The translations under genes were made by a program, and so were the position numbers. This document shows positions 1 to 9,436 of a stretch of 64,000 bases of DNA, piece by piece. Source of the DNA: Paenibacillus pabuli NBRC 13638 (GTDB lineage Bacteria; Bacillota; Bacilli; Paenibacillales; Paenibacillaceae); contig NZ_BCNM01000001.1 of the NCBI RefSeq assembly GCF_001514495.1, positions 496,001-560,000 on the forward strand, written 5' to 3'. The notes beneath the pieces were generated by a model. That model saw nothing but the letters and a program-made list of their open reading frames with translations. It did no database searches and was not told where the DNA came from. The number at the start of each line of letters is the position of its first letter. The stretch's first letter is position 1.

Positions 1-1
1 T

Positions 2-337
2 ACCGCACACGGTATTTATAAGGGACAGCCGAACATAGATTTTGAACGAATTGAAACCATTGCGAATCGAGTATCGGTTCCTTTGGTGCTGCACGGTGGT
101 TCGGGCATTCCAGCTGAACAGATTCATCGGGCGGTTGCACTGGGGATGTCCAAGGTAAACATAGCCACAGAGCTGCGTATTGCTTTTTCCGAAGCCATCA
201 AGGATGTGTTTTTAATTCATCCGGAAGAGAATGACCCACGCAAATACATGGCTCCTGCAAAGGAAGCAGTTAAACGTCTTGCCATGGAGAAAATACGGTT
301 ATGCGGAAGCACTGGCAAAGCTGGCGTCATGCGATGA
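2..337 (+). CDS. Class II ketose-bisphosphate aldolase, C-terminal part
   Basis: Only the last 111 residues lie in the window; the start is off the left edge. The reading frame contains TAHG near the edge, then LHGGSG and NIATEL, which are the zinc- and phosphate-binding motifs of zinc-dependent class II fructose/tagatose-bisphosphate aldolases (FbaA, GatY, KbaY, IolJ group). The enzyme should split a ketose 1,6-bisphosphate into dihydroxyacetone phosphate and an aldehyde in the cytoplasm. Its stop overlaps the start of the next kinase (ATGA at 334-337), so the two are translationally coupled. The sugar cannot be fixed from this fragment; tagatose- or fructose-bisphosphate is most likely. Confidence 0.88.
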   Translation, partial: TAHGIYKGQPNIDFERIETIANRVSVPLVLHGGSGIPAEQIHRAVALGMSKVNIATELRIAFSEAIKDVFLIHPEENDPRKYMAPAKEAVKRLAMEKIRLCGSTGKAGVMR

Positions 338-1263
338 TTACCACAGTCACGCTGCATGCGGCAATTGACCGGACGTTGTACGTTGACAAGTTTGGCGTAG
401 GCCAAGTGCATCGGGTGACAAGGCAGGTTAACGAGCCGGGCGGCAAAGGCAATAATGTAGCCAAGGTGATCCGGCAGCTCGGTGGTCAAGTCACGGCCAC
501 AGGCATTATTGCCGGTGATAACGGCGTATTTATTGAGCGCAGTCTGACGGAACGGGGGATACGCACTTCGTTTATCCAATCACCGGGAGACTCGCGAGTC
601 TGCCTTAACATTGTGGACGATTCCAGTGGCAGCTCTACCGAGCTGCTTGGGCAGGGTCCAACCATGTCAGAAGCCGAAGTTGAAGCCATCAAGAAACAAG
701 TACAGGAGCTTGCCACCCAGTCCAGTGCAGTTGTTATGTCTGGAAGTTTACCCCCAGGTGCACCAAGCACCATGTACGCAGAACTGATTCGCTTGGTCCG
801 TTCAGCAGGTGCGCGAGCCTTTCTCGATACAGGCGGAACTGCTTTCAGCGTTGGGCTGAGTGCATCGCCCCATTTCGTGAAGCCGAATGAACAGGAGCTG
901 GCCGAATGGTTGGGGAAGAAGCCGAGAGATGTAAGCGAATGGAGCCGTGCAGCGTACATGCTGTTGGATCAAGGAATTGATGAGGTGTGCATAACACTCG
1001 GCAGTAACGGGGTTCTGGCTGTTCTGAACGGAGCAGCATATATGGTGAAGCCGCCATCGATCCAGCCCGTAAACACGGTAGGTTGCGGGGATGCCTTTGT
1101 TGCCGGCATGGCATATGCGGGAGAGCGCGGCGATTCGACCGAGTCCAGACTGCGTACGGCTGTCGCGGCAGCTGCTGCGAATGCAATGTCTTCTAAAGCA
1201 GGGAACATCGACTACGTTCTTTTTGAACAGTACGAACATCAGGTGCAGATTATACCTTTATGA
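334..1263 (+). CDS. PfkB-family hexose-phosphate kinase (1-phosphofructokinase / tagatose-6-phosphate kinase type)
   Basis: A 309-residue ribokinase-fold kinase of the FruK/LacC branch. The N-terminal pattern TVTLHAAIDRTLYVD followed by NEPGGKGNNVAKV is typical of 1-phosphofructokinase and tagatose-6-phosphate kinase; the ATP/anion-hole motif near the C-terminus reads NTVGCGDAFVAG. The ATG at 334 is preferred over one at 301 because it overlaps the aldolase stop and matches the usual family N-terminus. Next to the aldolase it probably makes the bisphosphate that the aldolase cleaves. LacC-like versus FruK-like cannot be settled here; no PTS gene is nearby, which slightly favours a non-fructose role. 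Confidence 0.85.
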   Translation: MITTVTLHAAIDRTLYVDKFGVGQVHRVTRQVNEPGGKGNNVAKVIRQLGGQVTATGIIAGDNGVFIERSLTERGIRTSFIQSPGDSRVCLNIVDDSSGSSTELLGQGPTMSEAEVEAIKKQVQELATQSSAVVMSGSLPPGAPSTMYAELIRLVRSAGARAFLDTGGTAFSVGLSASPHFVKPNEQELAEWLGKKPRDVSEWSRAAYMLLDQGIDEVCITLGSNGVLAVLNGAAYMVKPPSIQPVNTVGCGDAFVAGMAYAGERGDSTESRLRTAVAAAAANAMSSKAGNIDYVLFEQYEHQVQIIPL

Positions 1264-1447
1264 AGGCAGCAGGTTAAGAAAATCAGCATCATATCCCTCA
1301 TGAATAACCGCCAGGAAGATGCTTTTCTAATGGGCTGCAGTTCACGTCGGCATATTGCAATCCATCCTTTCATCCTACACAATAGAGCTAGCACGGGCTG
1401 AAGTTAACGGATATCATGCAGGCCCAGACATATTAAAGGAGAGACTT

Positions 1448-2248
1448 ATGCAATATTCAAAGGGTGAACTGCGCAGAGCACAAACATTGGAACTGATTAA
1501 ATCGCATGGAAAAATATCGCTGCAAGAGATTGTCCAGACGGTTGGCTGCTCGGAAGCAACCGCAAGACGGGATTTGGACGCACTTGAAAAAGCGGGCGAG
1601 ATTATTCGAACAAATGGGGGAGCCATATATGAAGGAGGCCTGACGTCGGCGGTATCGGAGCTGCCTTTTGCAGCAAAACGCGATTTCCGACGGATGGATA
1701 AGGAACGGATTGCGGCCACGGCGGCAGCCCTTGTTAAAGAGGGAGACATTATCTGTCTGACGGGAGGTACAACGACGTTCTTTATTGCCAAAGCACTCAA
1801 AAAGCACCGTAATATTACGATTGTCACCAACGCGGTCAATATTGCTTATGAATTGGCTGATGCCGAAGATATTCAGGTCGTCGTGATTGGCGGCGTTATG
1901 CGGTCTAAAAGCTACGAGTTGTGCGGTCCGCTGGCGGAAAGCGTAATCGACAAAATTAACATTACTAAAATGTTTCTCGGGGTGGACGGAGTAACGCAGA
2001 ATTTCGGCTTTACGATGCATTCCGAGCTTGAAGCTCGTATTGCCCAATTAACAATGGAACGTTCCAGCGAGGTTTATGCTGTATTCGATCAAAGCAAGAT
2101 TGAGAAAAGTGCTTTGTTTACGATTGCTCCCTTAACTCAGGTGACAGGAGTGATTACGAATAAACAGCCGGAGGGATGGTTTGAGCAGGCGTGCCGGGAG
2201 CATCAGATTGCGATACATACAACTACAGACTATATTGCTTCTATATAA
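1448..2248 (+). CDS. DeoR-family transcriptional regulator
   Basis: A 266-residue regulator. An N-terminal winged helix-turn-helix (about residues 1-60, with GKISLQEIVQTVGCSEATARRD in the helix pair, interrupted here for length: GKISLQEIV then SEATARRD) precedes the DeoR sensor domain, which has the sugar-phosphate-binding pattern LTGGTTT and a later MFLGVDGV. An ATG at 1355 is also open, but the ATG at 1448 has an AAAGGAGA ribosome binding site just upstream and gives the normal family start. DeoR repressors of sugar operons usually respond to a phosphorylated sugar, which fits the kinase and aldolase before it and the importer after it. Confidence 0.88.
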   Translation: MQYSKGELRRAQTLELIKSHGKISLQEIVQTVGCSEATARRDLDALEKAGEIIRTNGGAIYEGGLTSAVSELPFAAKRDFRRMDKERIAATAAALVKEGDIICLTGGTTTFFIAKALKKHRNITIVTNAVNIAYELADAEDIQVVVIGGVMRSKSYELCGPLAESVIDKINITKMFLGVDGVTQNFGFTMHSELEARIAQLTMERSSEVYAVFDQSKIEKSALFTIAPLTQVTGVITNKQPEGWFEQACREHQIAIHTTTDYIASI

Positions 2249-2318
2249 ATATGTTTAATGCTCAAACGCCCTTCCCTTCATATGCTGGCTAATTTGCAGG
2301 ACAAGGGAGGATATGCGG

Positions 2319-3611
2319 ATGCATTTTTCCAAGTTTATGCTGATCCTTGCGATGGTTTGTGTTGTATTCGCTGAAGCGGGCTGTTCCAGCTTACCCTCTT
2401 CCGGCGGGGAACCATCCGCAGATCCGCAAGGCAAAGTGAGACTGGTTTTTTGGAGTCACCAGGAAGACGCCATTGTGGGCGCATACAAGAAGTTAATATC
2501 CAAATACCAGACCTTACACCCCGATATAACGATCGAGTATCAGACCTTTCCATATGATGTATACAGCCAGAAGCTGAAAGCCTCATTCTCCGCGAAGAAA
2601 CCGCCCGATATTGCCGAATTTTTCGGCACCTGGGTGCCCGAATATTCCAAGAACGATCTGCTTGTCGAAATCCCTGATAGTGAAAATGTAAAAAAAGCGT
2701 ACTATGATGCCCCTTTGGGGGGATATTTGCGAGATAACAAGCTATACGGTCTGCCACTTGAATACAACATTGAGAACGGCGGCATGCTGATTCACCCGCA
2801 AATGCTCAAAGACCAAGGCCTTGATCACGCACCGTCCAACTGGTCAGAGCTTGTGGATTACGCCAAAAAAATGACTGTTCGCGAGAACAATGTCATCAAA
2901 GTCAAAGGCTTCGATTTTGTATCGGCAGACAATATTACGTTTACTTTCTTGTCCCTTATTTTACAGCAAGGCGCAAGTTTTATGGGAGAAGACGGACATG
3001 TTAATTTTCACTCGCCTGAGGCTAAGAAAGCGATGTCCACTTTGGTCTCGCTCGTAGCCGATGACAAAGTTGCGGATTTAACCACGTTTGGCAGTGAGCT
3101 GGATACCTCTGACTATTTTTTTCAGGGGAAATCTGCAATGACCTATCGCGGTCCTTGGACGATTGCTGCGGGACAGAACAACTATAAGGTTGATGATTTT
3201 GAATACGTTTCCGTGCCTTCCTTTACGGAAAATCCACCCGTTTTTGCTGCCGAATCCGGTTGGGGGCTTGCGGTGTCCAAGAAAAGCAAACAGCAGGAGG
3301 CTGCGCTTGATTTCATCCAATTCATCTCGGAGAAGGACAACCTCTCGACATGGAATACGGATACCTCTACCGTTCCAGCCAAAAAAGAAATTGCCGAAAA
3401 CCCGGAATTTCTGAAGAACAATCCTCATCTAAAGCCCTCGCTGGACATATTGGGGTTAGGTCAATGGATCGGCCCTATAGCAGACCGGGATTTCTTTTTC
3501 AAGCAGGTTAACGACAATTTCCAACTGATGGCCAGTGGGCAGCAGAATGTCCAGGACGGGTTAGCGAACACCGAACAGACAATCAATGATAATCAGGATC
3601 AACATAAGTGA
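2319..3611 (+). CDS. Sugar ABC transporter substrate-binding lipoprotein
   Basis: A family 1 extracellular solute-binding protein of 430 residues (MalE/UgpB/MsmE type). It has a lipoprotein signal peptide ending in AEAGC, so it should be tethered to the outer face of the membrane. The mature part begins VRLVFWSHQEDAIVGA, typical of the family. Two ATGs (2313 and 2319) are in frame; GGGAGG at 2305-2310 is 8 bases from 2319 and only 2 from 2313, so 2319 is chosen. It precedes the two permeases and should deliver an oligosaccharide to them. The substrate is unknown; the downstream GH4 enzyme suggests an alpha-linked glycoside. Confidence 0.9.
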   Translation: MHFSKFMLILAMVCVVFAEAGCSSLPSSGGEPSADPQGKVRLVFWSHQEDAIVGAYKKLISKYQTLHPDITIEYQTFPYDVYSQKLKASFSAKKPPDIAEFFGTWVPEYSKNDLLVEIPDSENVKKAYYDAPLGGYLRDNKLYGLPLEYNIENGGMLIHPQMLKDQGLDHAPSNWSELVDYAKKMTVRENNVIKVKGFDFVSADNITFTFLSLILQQGASFMGEDGHVNFHSPEAKKAMSTLVSLVADDKVADLTTFGSELDTSDYFFQGKSAMTYRGPWTIAAGQNNYKVDDFEYVSVPSFTENPPVFAAESGWGLAVSKKSKQQEAALDFIQFISEKDNLSTWNTDTSTVPAKKEIAENPEFLKNNPHLKPSLDILGLGQWIGPIADRDFFFKQVNDNFQLMASGQQNVQDGLANTEQTINDNQDQHK

Positions 3612-3626
3612 TAGGGGTGCTGGGGT

Positions 3627-4562
3627 ATGAGTACTGCTATATCTACCAACAAGGCGGACAAGGTTAACCCAGCGGTAAAGTCAACAGCTTACAGGGCAAA
3701 ACGAAGGTTCATCATCATCTCACTCGTACCGATCTTGCTTCTGTTCGGGGTGTTTGCTTTCCTTCCCATCGCATGGAGCCTGGGCTTATCCGCATTCAAG
3801 TATGATCCGCTCAGCTCAAACGCCATATTCGTGGGAGCGGAGAACTACATTCGTATGTTCCAGGACTCCATCTTTCTGAAGTCACTGTGGGTAACCTTCA
3901 AATTTGTATTTATTGCTGTATTGATCAACATTGTCATTACGCTGTTGATTGCTTCAGCGATTCAGCGAGTACGTATTCCGTGGCTTAAAAATGGTTTTCG
4001 GACCGTATTCTTTCTTCCCACGATCGCTCCGCTGGCGGGTACGGCTATCGTATGGAATACGATGTTCAATTACAATGACGGCCTGTTCAACATGGTGCTC
4101 GCCAAGCTGAATATGGCTCCAATCCAGTGGCTAAGTGATCCGCATTATGCGCTTTATTCCGTCATTATGATGACATTGTGGGCTGATATTGGTTATAATA
4201 TCGTTCTTTTTATTGCCGGACTGGACTCCATCCCGGATATGTACTATGAAGCAGCGATATTGGAAGGGGCTGGCCGCTGGCATGTCTTTCTTCACATCAC
4301 ACTGCCTTTGCTGCGCAGAACGCTGCTTTTTGTTTCCATCACGACAGTCGTTTCCTATTTTCAAGCCTTCCCGCAATTCCAGATTATGACCAAGGGCGGA
4401 CCCTTCAACGAAACAAGAGTGTTGTCATTGCAAATTTATGAACAGGCATTCTCCAGCTCCAACATGGGGTACGCATCTGCTATGGCAACCGTGTTTCTAA
4501 TGATCATCCTGCTTGTGACGCTGCTGCAACTCCGAGGGGGGCGCACGCAATGGGAATATTGA
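3627..4562 (+). CDS. Sugar ABC transporter permease (MalF/UgpA type)
   Basis: A 311-residue membrane protein with about six transmembrane helices; the first lies in FIIISLVPILLLFGVFAFL. The EAA loop that contacts the ATPase reads EAAILEGAGRWHVFLHITLP, the canonical EAA-x3-G-x9-I-x-LP pattern. It starts 15 bases after the binding-protein stop and is followed by a MalG-type partner. No ATPase gene is present in this locus; importers of this type in Bacillales usually share a general MsmX-like ATPase encoded elsewhere, and that is inferred here. Confidence 0.92.
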   Translation: MSTAISTNKADKVNPAVKSTAYRAKRRFIIISLVPILLLFGVFAFLPIAWSLGLSAFKYDPLSSNAIFVGAENYIRMFQDSIFLKSLWVTFKFVFIAVLINIVITLLIASAIQRVRIPWLKNGFRTVFFLPTIAPLAGTAIVWNTMFNYNDGLFNMVLAKLNMAPIQWLSDPHYALYSVIMMTLWADIGYNIVLFIAGLDSIPDMYYEAAILEGAGRWHVFLHITLPLLRRTLLFVSITTVVSYFQAFPQFQIMTKGGPFNETRVLSLQIYEQAFSSSNMGYASAMATVFLMIILLVTLLQLRGGRTQWEY

Positions 4563-4584
4563 GAGTAGAGGGGAGAAGAAGCTC

Positions 4585-5409
4585 ATGCCGCGTAAATTCG
4601 GCCTGTGGGAAGGGTTTACTATCGCAGTTCTTGCCGTTATAGCTTGTGTTATGCTTTTGCCTTATGTCTGGATGGTGCTGTCATCGCTGAAAAGTAACAT
4701 GGATATCGTCTCGGGTTCCGGCGGTTTTTTTCCAAGTAAGCCGAGCCTGGACGGATACCGAACGGTTTTTAGCGAGGCGCCTTTTGTCACGTGGCTGCTG
4801 AACAGCCTGGTGACTTCCGTCATTATAACGGTGATTACCTTGTTTACCAGTGCTCTGGCCGGATATGTATTTGCCAAGCATCAGTTCAAAGGCAAGAAAC
4901 TGCTGTTCATTCTGATCCTGGCAACCATGATGATTCCCTTTCAGGTTATTATGATTCCAACGTATCTGATCACCGCTGAGCTTGGACTGGTCAACCATTT
5001 GCTGGCGATCATTTTGCCCAATCTGGTCAGCTCCTACGGTGTATTTCTGGCGAAACAATTCATAGAAGAGATTCCACAGGAGCTGCTGGAGGCAGCAAGG
5101 ATGGACGGTTCTGGTGAATTCAGGCTGATGCTTCGCATCGTAATGCCGCTTATTATGCCGATGCTGTCAGCTTTGGGGATATTCACGTTTATGAACTCAT
5201 GGAATAACTACCTGTGGCCACTGATTGTATTAAATGATGAGAGCAAAATGACTGTTCCGCTGGCATTGGTCTACTTTAACGGAACGCACCAGGTCAATTA
5301 CAACGTCGTCATGTCCGCTGCGGTACTGATTACAATACCGGTTATTATAATGTTCCTGATCTTCCAGAAGCAATTTATTAAAGGCCTAGCTATGACGGGC
5401 ATGAAATAA
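4585..5409 (+). CDS. Sugar ABC transporter permease (MalG/UgpE type)
   Basis: A 274-residue carbohydrate ABC permease with six predicted helices. The EAA motif is EAARMDGSGEFRLMLRIVMP, and the C-terminus ends in KGLAMTGMK, close to the QKQFVxGLTxGAVKG ending common in MalG/UgpE proteins. A GGGGAGAAGAAGCTC ribosome binding site precedes the ATG. It pairs with the permease at 3627 to form the translocation channel for the sugar captured by the lipoprotein at 2319. Confidence 0.92.
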   Translation: MPRKFGLWEGFTIAVLAVIACVMLLPYVWMVLSSLKSNMDIVSGSGGFFPSKPSLDGYRTVFSEAPFVTWLLNSLVTSVIITVITLFTSALAGYVFAKHQFKGKKLLFILILATMMIPFQVIMIPTYLITAELGLVNHLLAIILPNLVSSYGVFLAKQFIEEIPQELLEAARMDGSGEFRLMLRIVMPLIMPMLSALGIFTFMNSWNNYLWPLIVLNDESKMTVPLALVYFNGTHQVNYNVVMSAAVLITIPVIIMFLIFQKQFIKGLAMTGMK

Positions 5410-5427
5410 CGGGTGAGGAGAAGAGTT

Positions 5428-6729
5428 ATGACTAAAATCTCAATTATCGGAGCAGGCAGTGCATTTACGCGCGAGATTGCTATGGATATCCTGCTGATTG
5501 AAGGCTTGGAGGGTGGCACGATTGCCCTGGTTGATATTGACGAGCGGCGGCTTGAGTTGGCACGCAGGCTGGTACTTCAGATCGTGGAACGGACAAGGAA
5601 GACCTGGGAAGTGATTGCCTCTACTGATCGTAGAGAGGTCATCGGCGGTTCACAATTCGTGATTAACCAAATTGAAGTAGGCGGGCTGGAGACGGTTCGT
5701 TATGAATATGAAATTCCGCTAAAATACGGGGTAAAGCAGTGCATTGGCGATACGCTGGGACCCGGAGGACTGTTCAAGACACTCCGCACCCTTCCCAGCT
5801 GGATGGAGATCGTGCGGGACATTGAAGCGCTCTGCCCAGACTGCATCATTCTGAACTATACCAATCCGATGTCGGCGGTTACACTCCTGACTTCCCGCAT
5901 TACGGATATTCCGGTGGTGGGACTATGCCACTCCATCCAGAACACGTCGGCACAACTGGCCGAATATGCCGGAGTTCCATATGAAGAAATGTCATGGAAG
6001 GCCGGAGGTATTAACCACATGTCCTGGTTCGTGGAGCTGTCGCACTCGGGGAGGGATCTGTATCCTGTTCTATTGGAGAAAATCCAAAATCCCGAACTGC
6101 TTCGGCAGGACCCCGTCCGCTTTGATGCCATGAAGTACCTCGGTGCCTTCGTCTCGGAATCGAGCGGCCATTTCTCGGAATATATCCCGTATTACCGCAA
6201 ACGCCAATCGCTTATCGACCAGCACTGCAGCACAGGTTATAACGGAGCCACGGGATTCTATGCTGACAACTGGCCGATCTGGCGGAGAGAGAATGATGAG
6301 CAGATCGTTTCACAGCTTGAGGGAAAGGAACCGATTGAACTCAAATCAAGCAATGAATATGCAGCCATTATTATCGAAGCAGTAACGAAGAATGAGCCGA
6401 AAGTCATTTATGGTAACGTTCCTAATCGGGGCTTGATTGAAAATCTGCAGGCTGACGGTGTGGTGGAAGTGGCCTGCCTCGTTGATGGGAAAGGCGTTCA
6501 GCCTTGCCGCTTTGGAAGACTCCCCGAGCATTTGGCCGCATTATGCCGCTCGAACATGGCTTTTTTTGACCTGGCTGTGGAAGCAGTACGGAGGAGTGAC
6601 TGGGAAATGGCACGCCGTGCACTGATGCTGGACCCGCTAACTGCTGCCGTATGCTCCCTGGAGGAGATCGGAAGCATGTTCGATGAACTGTATGAGGCGG
6701 AACAGGGATTTGTTCCGGTGTTGAAATGA
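5428..6729 (+). CDS. GH4 family NAD-dependent alpha-glycosidase (alpha-galactosidase-like)
   Basis: A 433-residue family GH4 glycosidase. The NAD-binding glycine motif is at the N-terminus ([11 protein letters not shown]). The metal-binding cysteine lies in CHSIQ (Cys167) and the second metal ligand in GINHMSWF (His197). GH4 enzymes use NAD+ and Mn2+ and hydrolyse by an oxidation-elimination-addition route. The four-residue motif at the cysteine tracks specificity: CHSV is usual in alpha-galactosidases, so CHSI suggests an alpha-galactosidase or alpha-galacturonidase-like enzyme, and argues against the 6-phospho-glucosidases (CNxP or CDMP). There is no signal peptide, so it acts on imported sugar. 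Start at 5428 follows GTGAGGAGAAG. Its stop overlaps the next kinase. Confidence 0.85.
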   Translation: MTKISIIGAGSAFTREIAMDILLIEGLEGGTIALVDIDERRLELARRLVLQIVERTRKTWEVIASTDRREVIGGSQFVINQIEVGGLETVRYEYEIPLKYGVKQCIGDTLGPGGLFKTLRTLPSWMEIVRDIEALCPDCIILNYTNPMSAVTLLTSRITDIPVVGLCHSIQNTSAQLAEYAGVPYEEMSWKAGGINHMSWFVELSHSGRDLYPVLLEKIQNPELLRQDPVRFDAMKYLGAFVSESSGHFSEYIPYYRKRQSLIDQHCSTGYNGATGFYADNWPIWRRENDEQIVSQLEGKEPIELKSSNEYAAIIIEAVTKNEPKVIYGNVPNRGLIENLQADGVVEVACLVDGKGVQPCRFGRLPEHLAALCRSNMAFFDLAVEAVRRSDWEMARRALMLDPLTAAVCSLEEIGSMFDELYEAEQGFVPVLK

Positions 6730-7676
6730 TGCAAAGACAGCAAACAAGTCCCGTTGTTGTTATCGCTGGCGAGCTAAATGTAGACGTCATTGTATCCGGA
6801 ATAGATGTGATGCCGGAATGGAATCGGGAGAAAATGGTCGATGGCTTCGAGATCGTACTTGGTTCCTCTTCAGCAATTACGGCCTGTGCGCTGGCAAGCC
6901 TGGGAGCGGATGTGAGATTCGTCAGCGTAGTGGGGGATGACGATTTCGGCAAATTCTGTATAGTTGAGCTGCAGCGTATGGGTGTGAATACAGAGCATGT
7001 AACGCGATTGTCTGGCATCAAGACAGGGGTAACCCTCTCGCTCTCCACACCTGACGACCGAGGGTTGTTAACATACGCTGGCAGCATCCCGTTGTTGAAA
7101 CCGGATTATATTCCAGAGTCGCTTTTGCAGCAGGCCACACATCTTCATTTTGGTTCCTATTATTTGCAGGATGGAATGAGACCTCATTGGCCAGAGCTCT
7201 TTACAAGATTGCGGGCAAATGGGATCAGCACGTCTTTTGATACCGGTTGGGATGTATCCAATCAATGGGACCGCGAGGGCATAAGTGCACTGCTGACGGT
7301 GACGGATTTGTTTATTCCCAGCGAGGATGAACTGCTGCATATTTTCCCTGATGATGGGGTAGCTCATGTGCTTGACTCCATGCTTCCTGCGGTGGCAGGG
7401 ATTGTAGCGGTCAAACAGGGGTCAAAGGGTGCTACACTGCGCGAGCTGGACAAACATACAATATCGGCTGGGCCTTACACGTTAACCCCTGTCGATACGA
7501 CAGGAGCAGGTGATTGTTTCAACGCAGGAATCATATATGGATACTTGCTCGGGATGCGGAGCGACGAACTGCTGCGATTTGCCAATGCTTGCGGGGCATT
7601 ATCCACACTTGGCATTGGCGGAACAGGAAGCCTGCCCACGATGGAGGCTGTGCTTCTTTTGCAAAGCAGGGCATGA
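6726..7676 (+). CDS. PfkB-family carbohydrate kinase
   Basis: A 316-residue ribokinase-like sugar kinase. It has the N-terminal GELNVDVIVSG strand, GSSSAITACALASLG, and the C-terminal signature DTTGAGDCFNAGIIYGYLLG with the catalytic Asp in GAGD. It differs from the kinase at 334, being closer to ribokinase/fructokinase/KDG kinase than to the FruK/LacC branch. The start overlaps the GH4 stop (ATGA at 6726-6729), so both are translated together. A simple role would be to phosphorylate the sugar released by the GH4 enzyme; the kinase at 334 would then add a second phosphate. That pathway order is inferred. Confidence 0.87.
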   Translation: MMQRQQTSPVVVIAGELNVDVIVSGIDVMPEWNREKMVDGFEIVLGSSSAITACALASLGADVRFVSVVGDDDFGKFCIVELQRMGVNTEHVTRLSGIKTGVTLSLSTPDDRGLLTYAGSIPLLKPDYIPESLLQQATHLHFGSYYLQDGMRPHWPELFTRLRANGISTSFDTGWDVSNQWDREGISALLTVTDLFIPSEDELLHIFPDDGVAHVLDSMLPAVAGIVAVKQGSKGATLRELDKHTISAGPYTLTPVDTTGAGDCFNAGIIYGYLLGMRSDELLRFANACGALSTLGIGGTGSLPTMEAVLLLQSRA

Positions 7677-7732
7677 ACAGTGAATCCTGATTATACTGTG
7701 CACAACCAAATGGAACAAAGGGAGCTGAGGGA

Positions 7733-9280
7733 ATGTTGAAGTTCGGTAAAACATTGCTGGTGGGATTAAGTATGGCGATAGGGATAGGCTTGGTTTCAGG
7801 GGTTGAATGGTCCTCATCTGCTGCCGCAGCAGGGACGGATTACTACGTGGCGACAAACGGAAATGACTCCAATGCGGGAACAAGCAGCGCGCCGTGGAAG
7901 ACACTTCAGCACGCAGCAGATGCTGTTCCTGCAGGCAGTACAGTGCATGTTCGTGGCGGTGTGTACAACCAGAAGCTGAAGATCACTCGCTCAGGCTCGG
8001 CTTCACAGGGACCGATTGTATTCACTAACGATGGCACGGAGACTCCGATTATTGACGGCACTGGACTTTCGGTTAACGGGATTGAAGGGCTGATTGACCT
8101 GGCCGATGTAAATTACGTTACCCTTCAGGGATTTGAAATTCGTAATTATACAACAGCTACCAAGGACGTGATGCCCGTAGGTATTTATGTCCACGGATCA
8201 GGCAGCTTCATCAATCTTTCCGGTAACAAAGTCCATGATATCAAAAATACCGCCACCCCAACCGGCAGTGATCTGCTTGGCCGTGACGCACATGGGATCG
8301 CCGTATATGGCACAAAAGCGCCTGAATCCATTCACGATATTACGATTAATGGTAATGAACTGTACAATCTTGTGCTCGGCTCCAGCGAATCGCTGGTGCT
8401 CAACGGTAACGTGGACACCTTCTCGGTGACCAATAATGTTATTCACGATAACGACAACATCGGCATCGATCTCATCGGTTTTGAAGGTAAAGCTCCGAAT
8501 ACGGCTTACGATCAGGTACGGAACGGACTCGTGAAGGGGAACAAGGTCTACAATATCTCTTCCAATAATAACCCTTCTTATGGGAAGTCACTTCCGAATA
8601 ACAGTAATGCAGCTGACGGCATTTATGTCGATGGTGGCAAGGACAGTATTATTGAGCAGAACTACAGCTATAACAACGATATCGGTATCGAGATTGCGTC
8701 CGAACATGCCGGTAAATCTACCAGCAATATTACAGTTCGAAGCAATGCAGTCTACAACAACCGACTCACCGGCATTGCGATGGGCGGCTACGATACCAAA
8801 CGCGGGTCCACAGTAAACTGTAAGATCGTTAACAATACCGTATACAAAAATGATACGCTTGGAGATGGCAGCGGCCAACTTTACTTCCAGTATGACACGC
8901 AAAATAACGTAATTAAGAACAACATTTTCGTAGCCAGCTCCACAGATGTATTGATTTACAATGAATACACCAAGAATTCCGGCAACGTTGTGGATTATAA
9001 TCTCTATTTTGCCCCTGCCGGAAGTAATGGAGCTAACTGGACATGGAAAAATAAAGATTATACAGGATTCTCCGCTTATAAAGCGGGAACCGGCAATGAC
9101 GCACATTCCTTGTTCATTGATCCCAAGTTTGTGAATGCCTCAGGATACGATTTCCATCTCCAATCTTCATCTCCAGCGATTGATGCAGGCAACACGGACA
9201 ATGCAATCATCGGAACACTGGACATTGAGGGTAATCCGAGAGTACAGGGTGCTGCTGTAAATATCGGCGCCTACGAGTGA
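7733..9280 (+). CDS. Secreted right-handed beta-helix protein
   Basis: A 515-residue secreted protein with a signal peptide of about 33 residues ending in SSAAAA. The N-terminal segment (DYYVATNGNDSNAGT, then PWKTLQHAADAVPAG) is the DUF1565-type cap found on many beta-helix polysaccharide lyases and glycosidases, including PL9 pectate lyases. Residues about 80-460 contain many short repeats of the form N-x-(I/V)-x-(N)-x4-GI typical of a right-handed parallel beta-helix. The C-terminus SSPAIDAGNTD...NIGAYE is also standard for such proteins. It starts 56 bases after the second kinase and ends at a strong terminator. I cannot name a catalytic family with confidence; a plant cell wall polysaccharide is a plausible substrate. 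Confidence 0.8.
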   Translation: MLKFGKTLLVGLSMAIGIGLVSGVEWSSSAAAAGTDYYVATNGNDSNAGTSSAPWKTLQHAADAVPAGSTVHVRGGVYNQKLKITRSGSASQGPIVFTNDGTETPIIDGTGLSVNGIEGLIDLADVNYVTLQGFEIRNYTTATKDVMPVGIYVHGSGSFINLSGNKVHDIKNTATPTGSDLLGRDAHGIAVYGTKAPESIHDITINGNELYNLVLGSSESLVLNGNVDTFSVTNNVIHDNDNIGIDLIGFEGKAPNTAYDQVRNGLVKGNKVYNISSNNNPSYGKSLPNNSNAADGIYVDGGKDSIIEQNYSYNNDIGIEIASEHAGKSTSNITVRSNAVYNNRLTGIAMGGYDTKRGSTVNCKIVNNTVYKNDTLGDGSGQLYFQYDTQNNVIKNNIFVASSTDVLIYNEYTKNSGNVVDYNLYFAPAGSNGANWTWKNKDYTGFSAYKAGTGNDAHSLFIDPKFVNASGYDFHLQSSSPAIDAGNTDNAIIGTLDIEGNPRVQGAAVNIGAYE

Positions 9281-9325
9281 GACTTATATAACCTAATGGA
9301 AAGATTCTTCCTAAGACAATCCGAC

Positions 9326-9360
9326 AAGGGCAGCTGATTACTCAGCTGCCCTTATTTTAT
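9326..9360 (+). terminator. Intrinsic terminator after the beta-helix gene
   Basis: A perfect 12-bp stem (AAGGGCAGCTGA with its complement), a TTAC loop at 9338-9341 and a T-rich tail end the carbohydrate operon 45 bases after the beta-helix stop. Confidence 0.9.
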
Positions 9361-9436
9361 TTAAATATAAGGTTATGTCAAAAAGCTATTAATTAAACTA
9401 TCGTATCCCGTTACCGTAACCATTTAGCTTCTCAAA

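Noticed and set aside
486..959. Minus-strand open frame opposite the PfkB kinase
   Set aside because: Shadow of a well-conserved kinase; no start signal.
2..7676. Sulfoquinovose (sulfo-EMP) pathway
   Set aside because: A PfkB kinase, a DeoR regulator and an aldolase are shared with that pathway, but the aldolase is class II and no sulfonate reductase, exporter or isomerase is seen.
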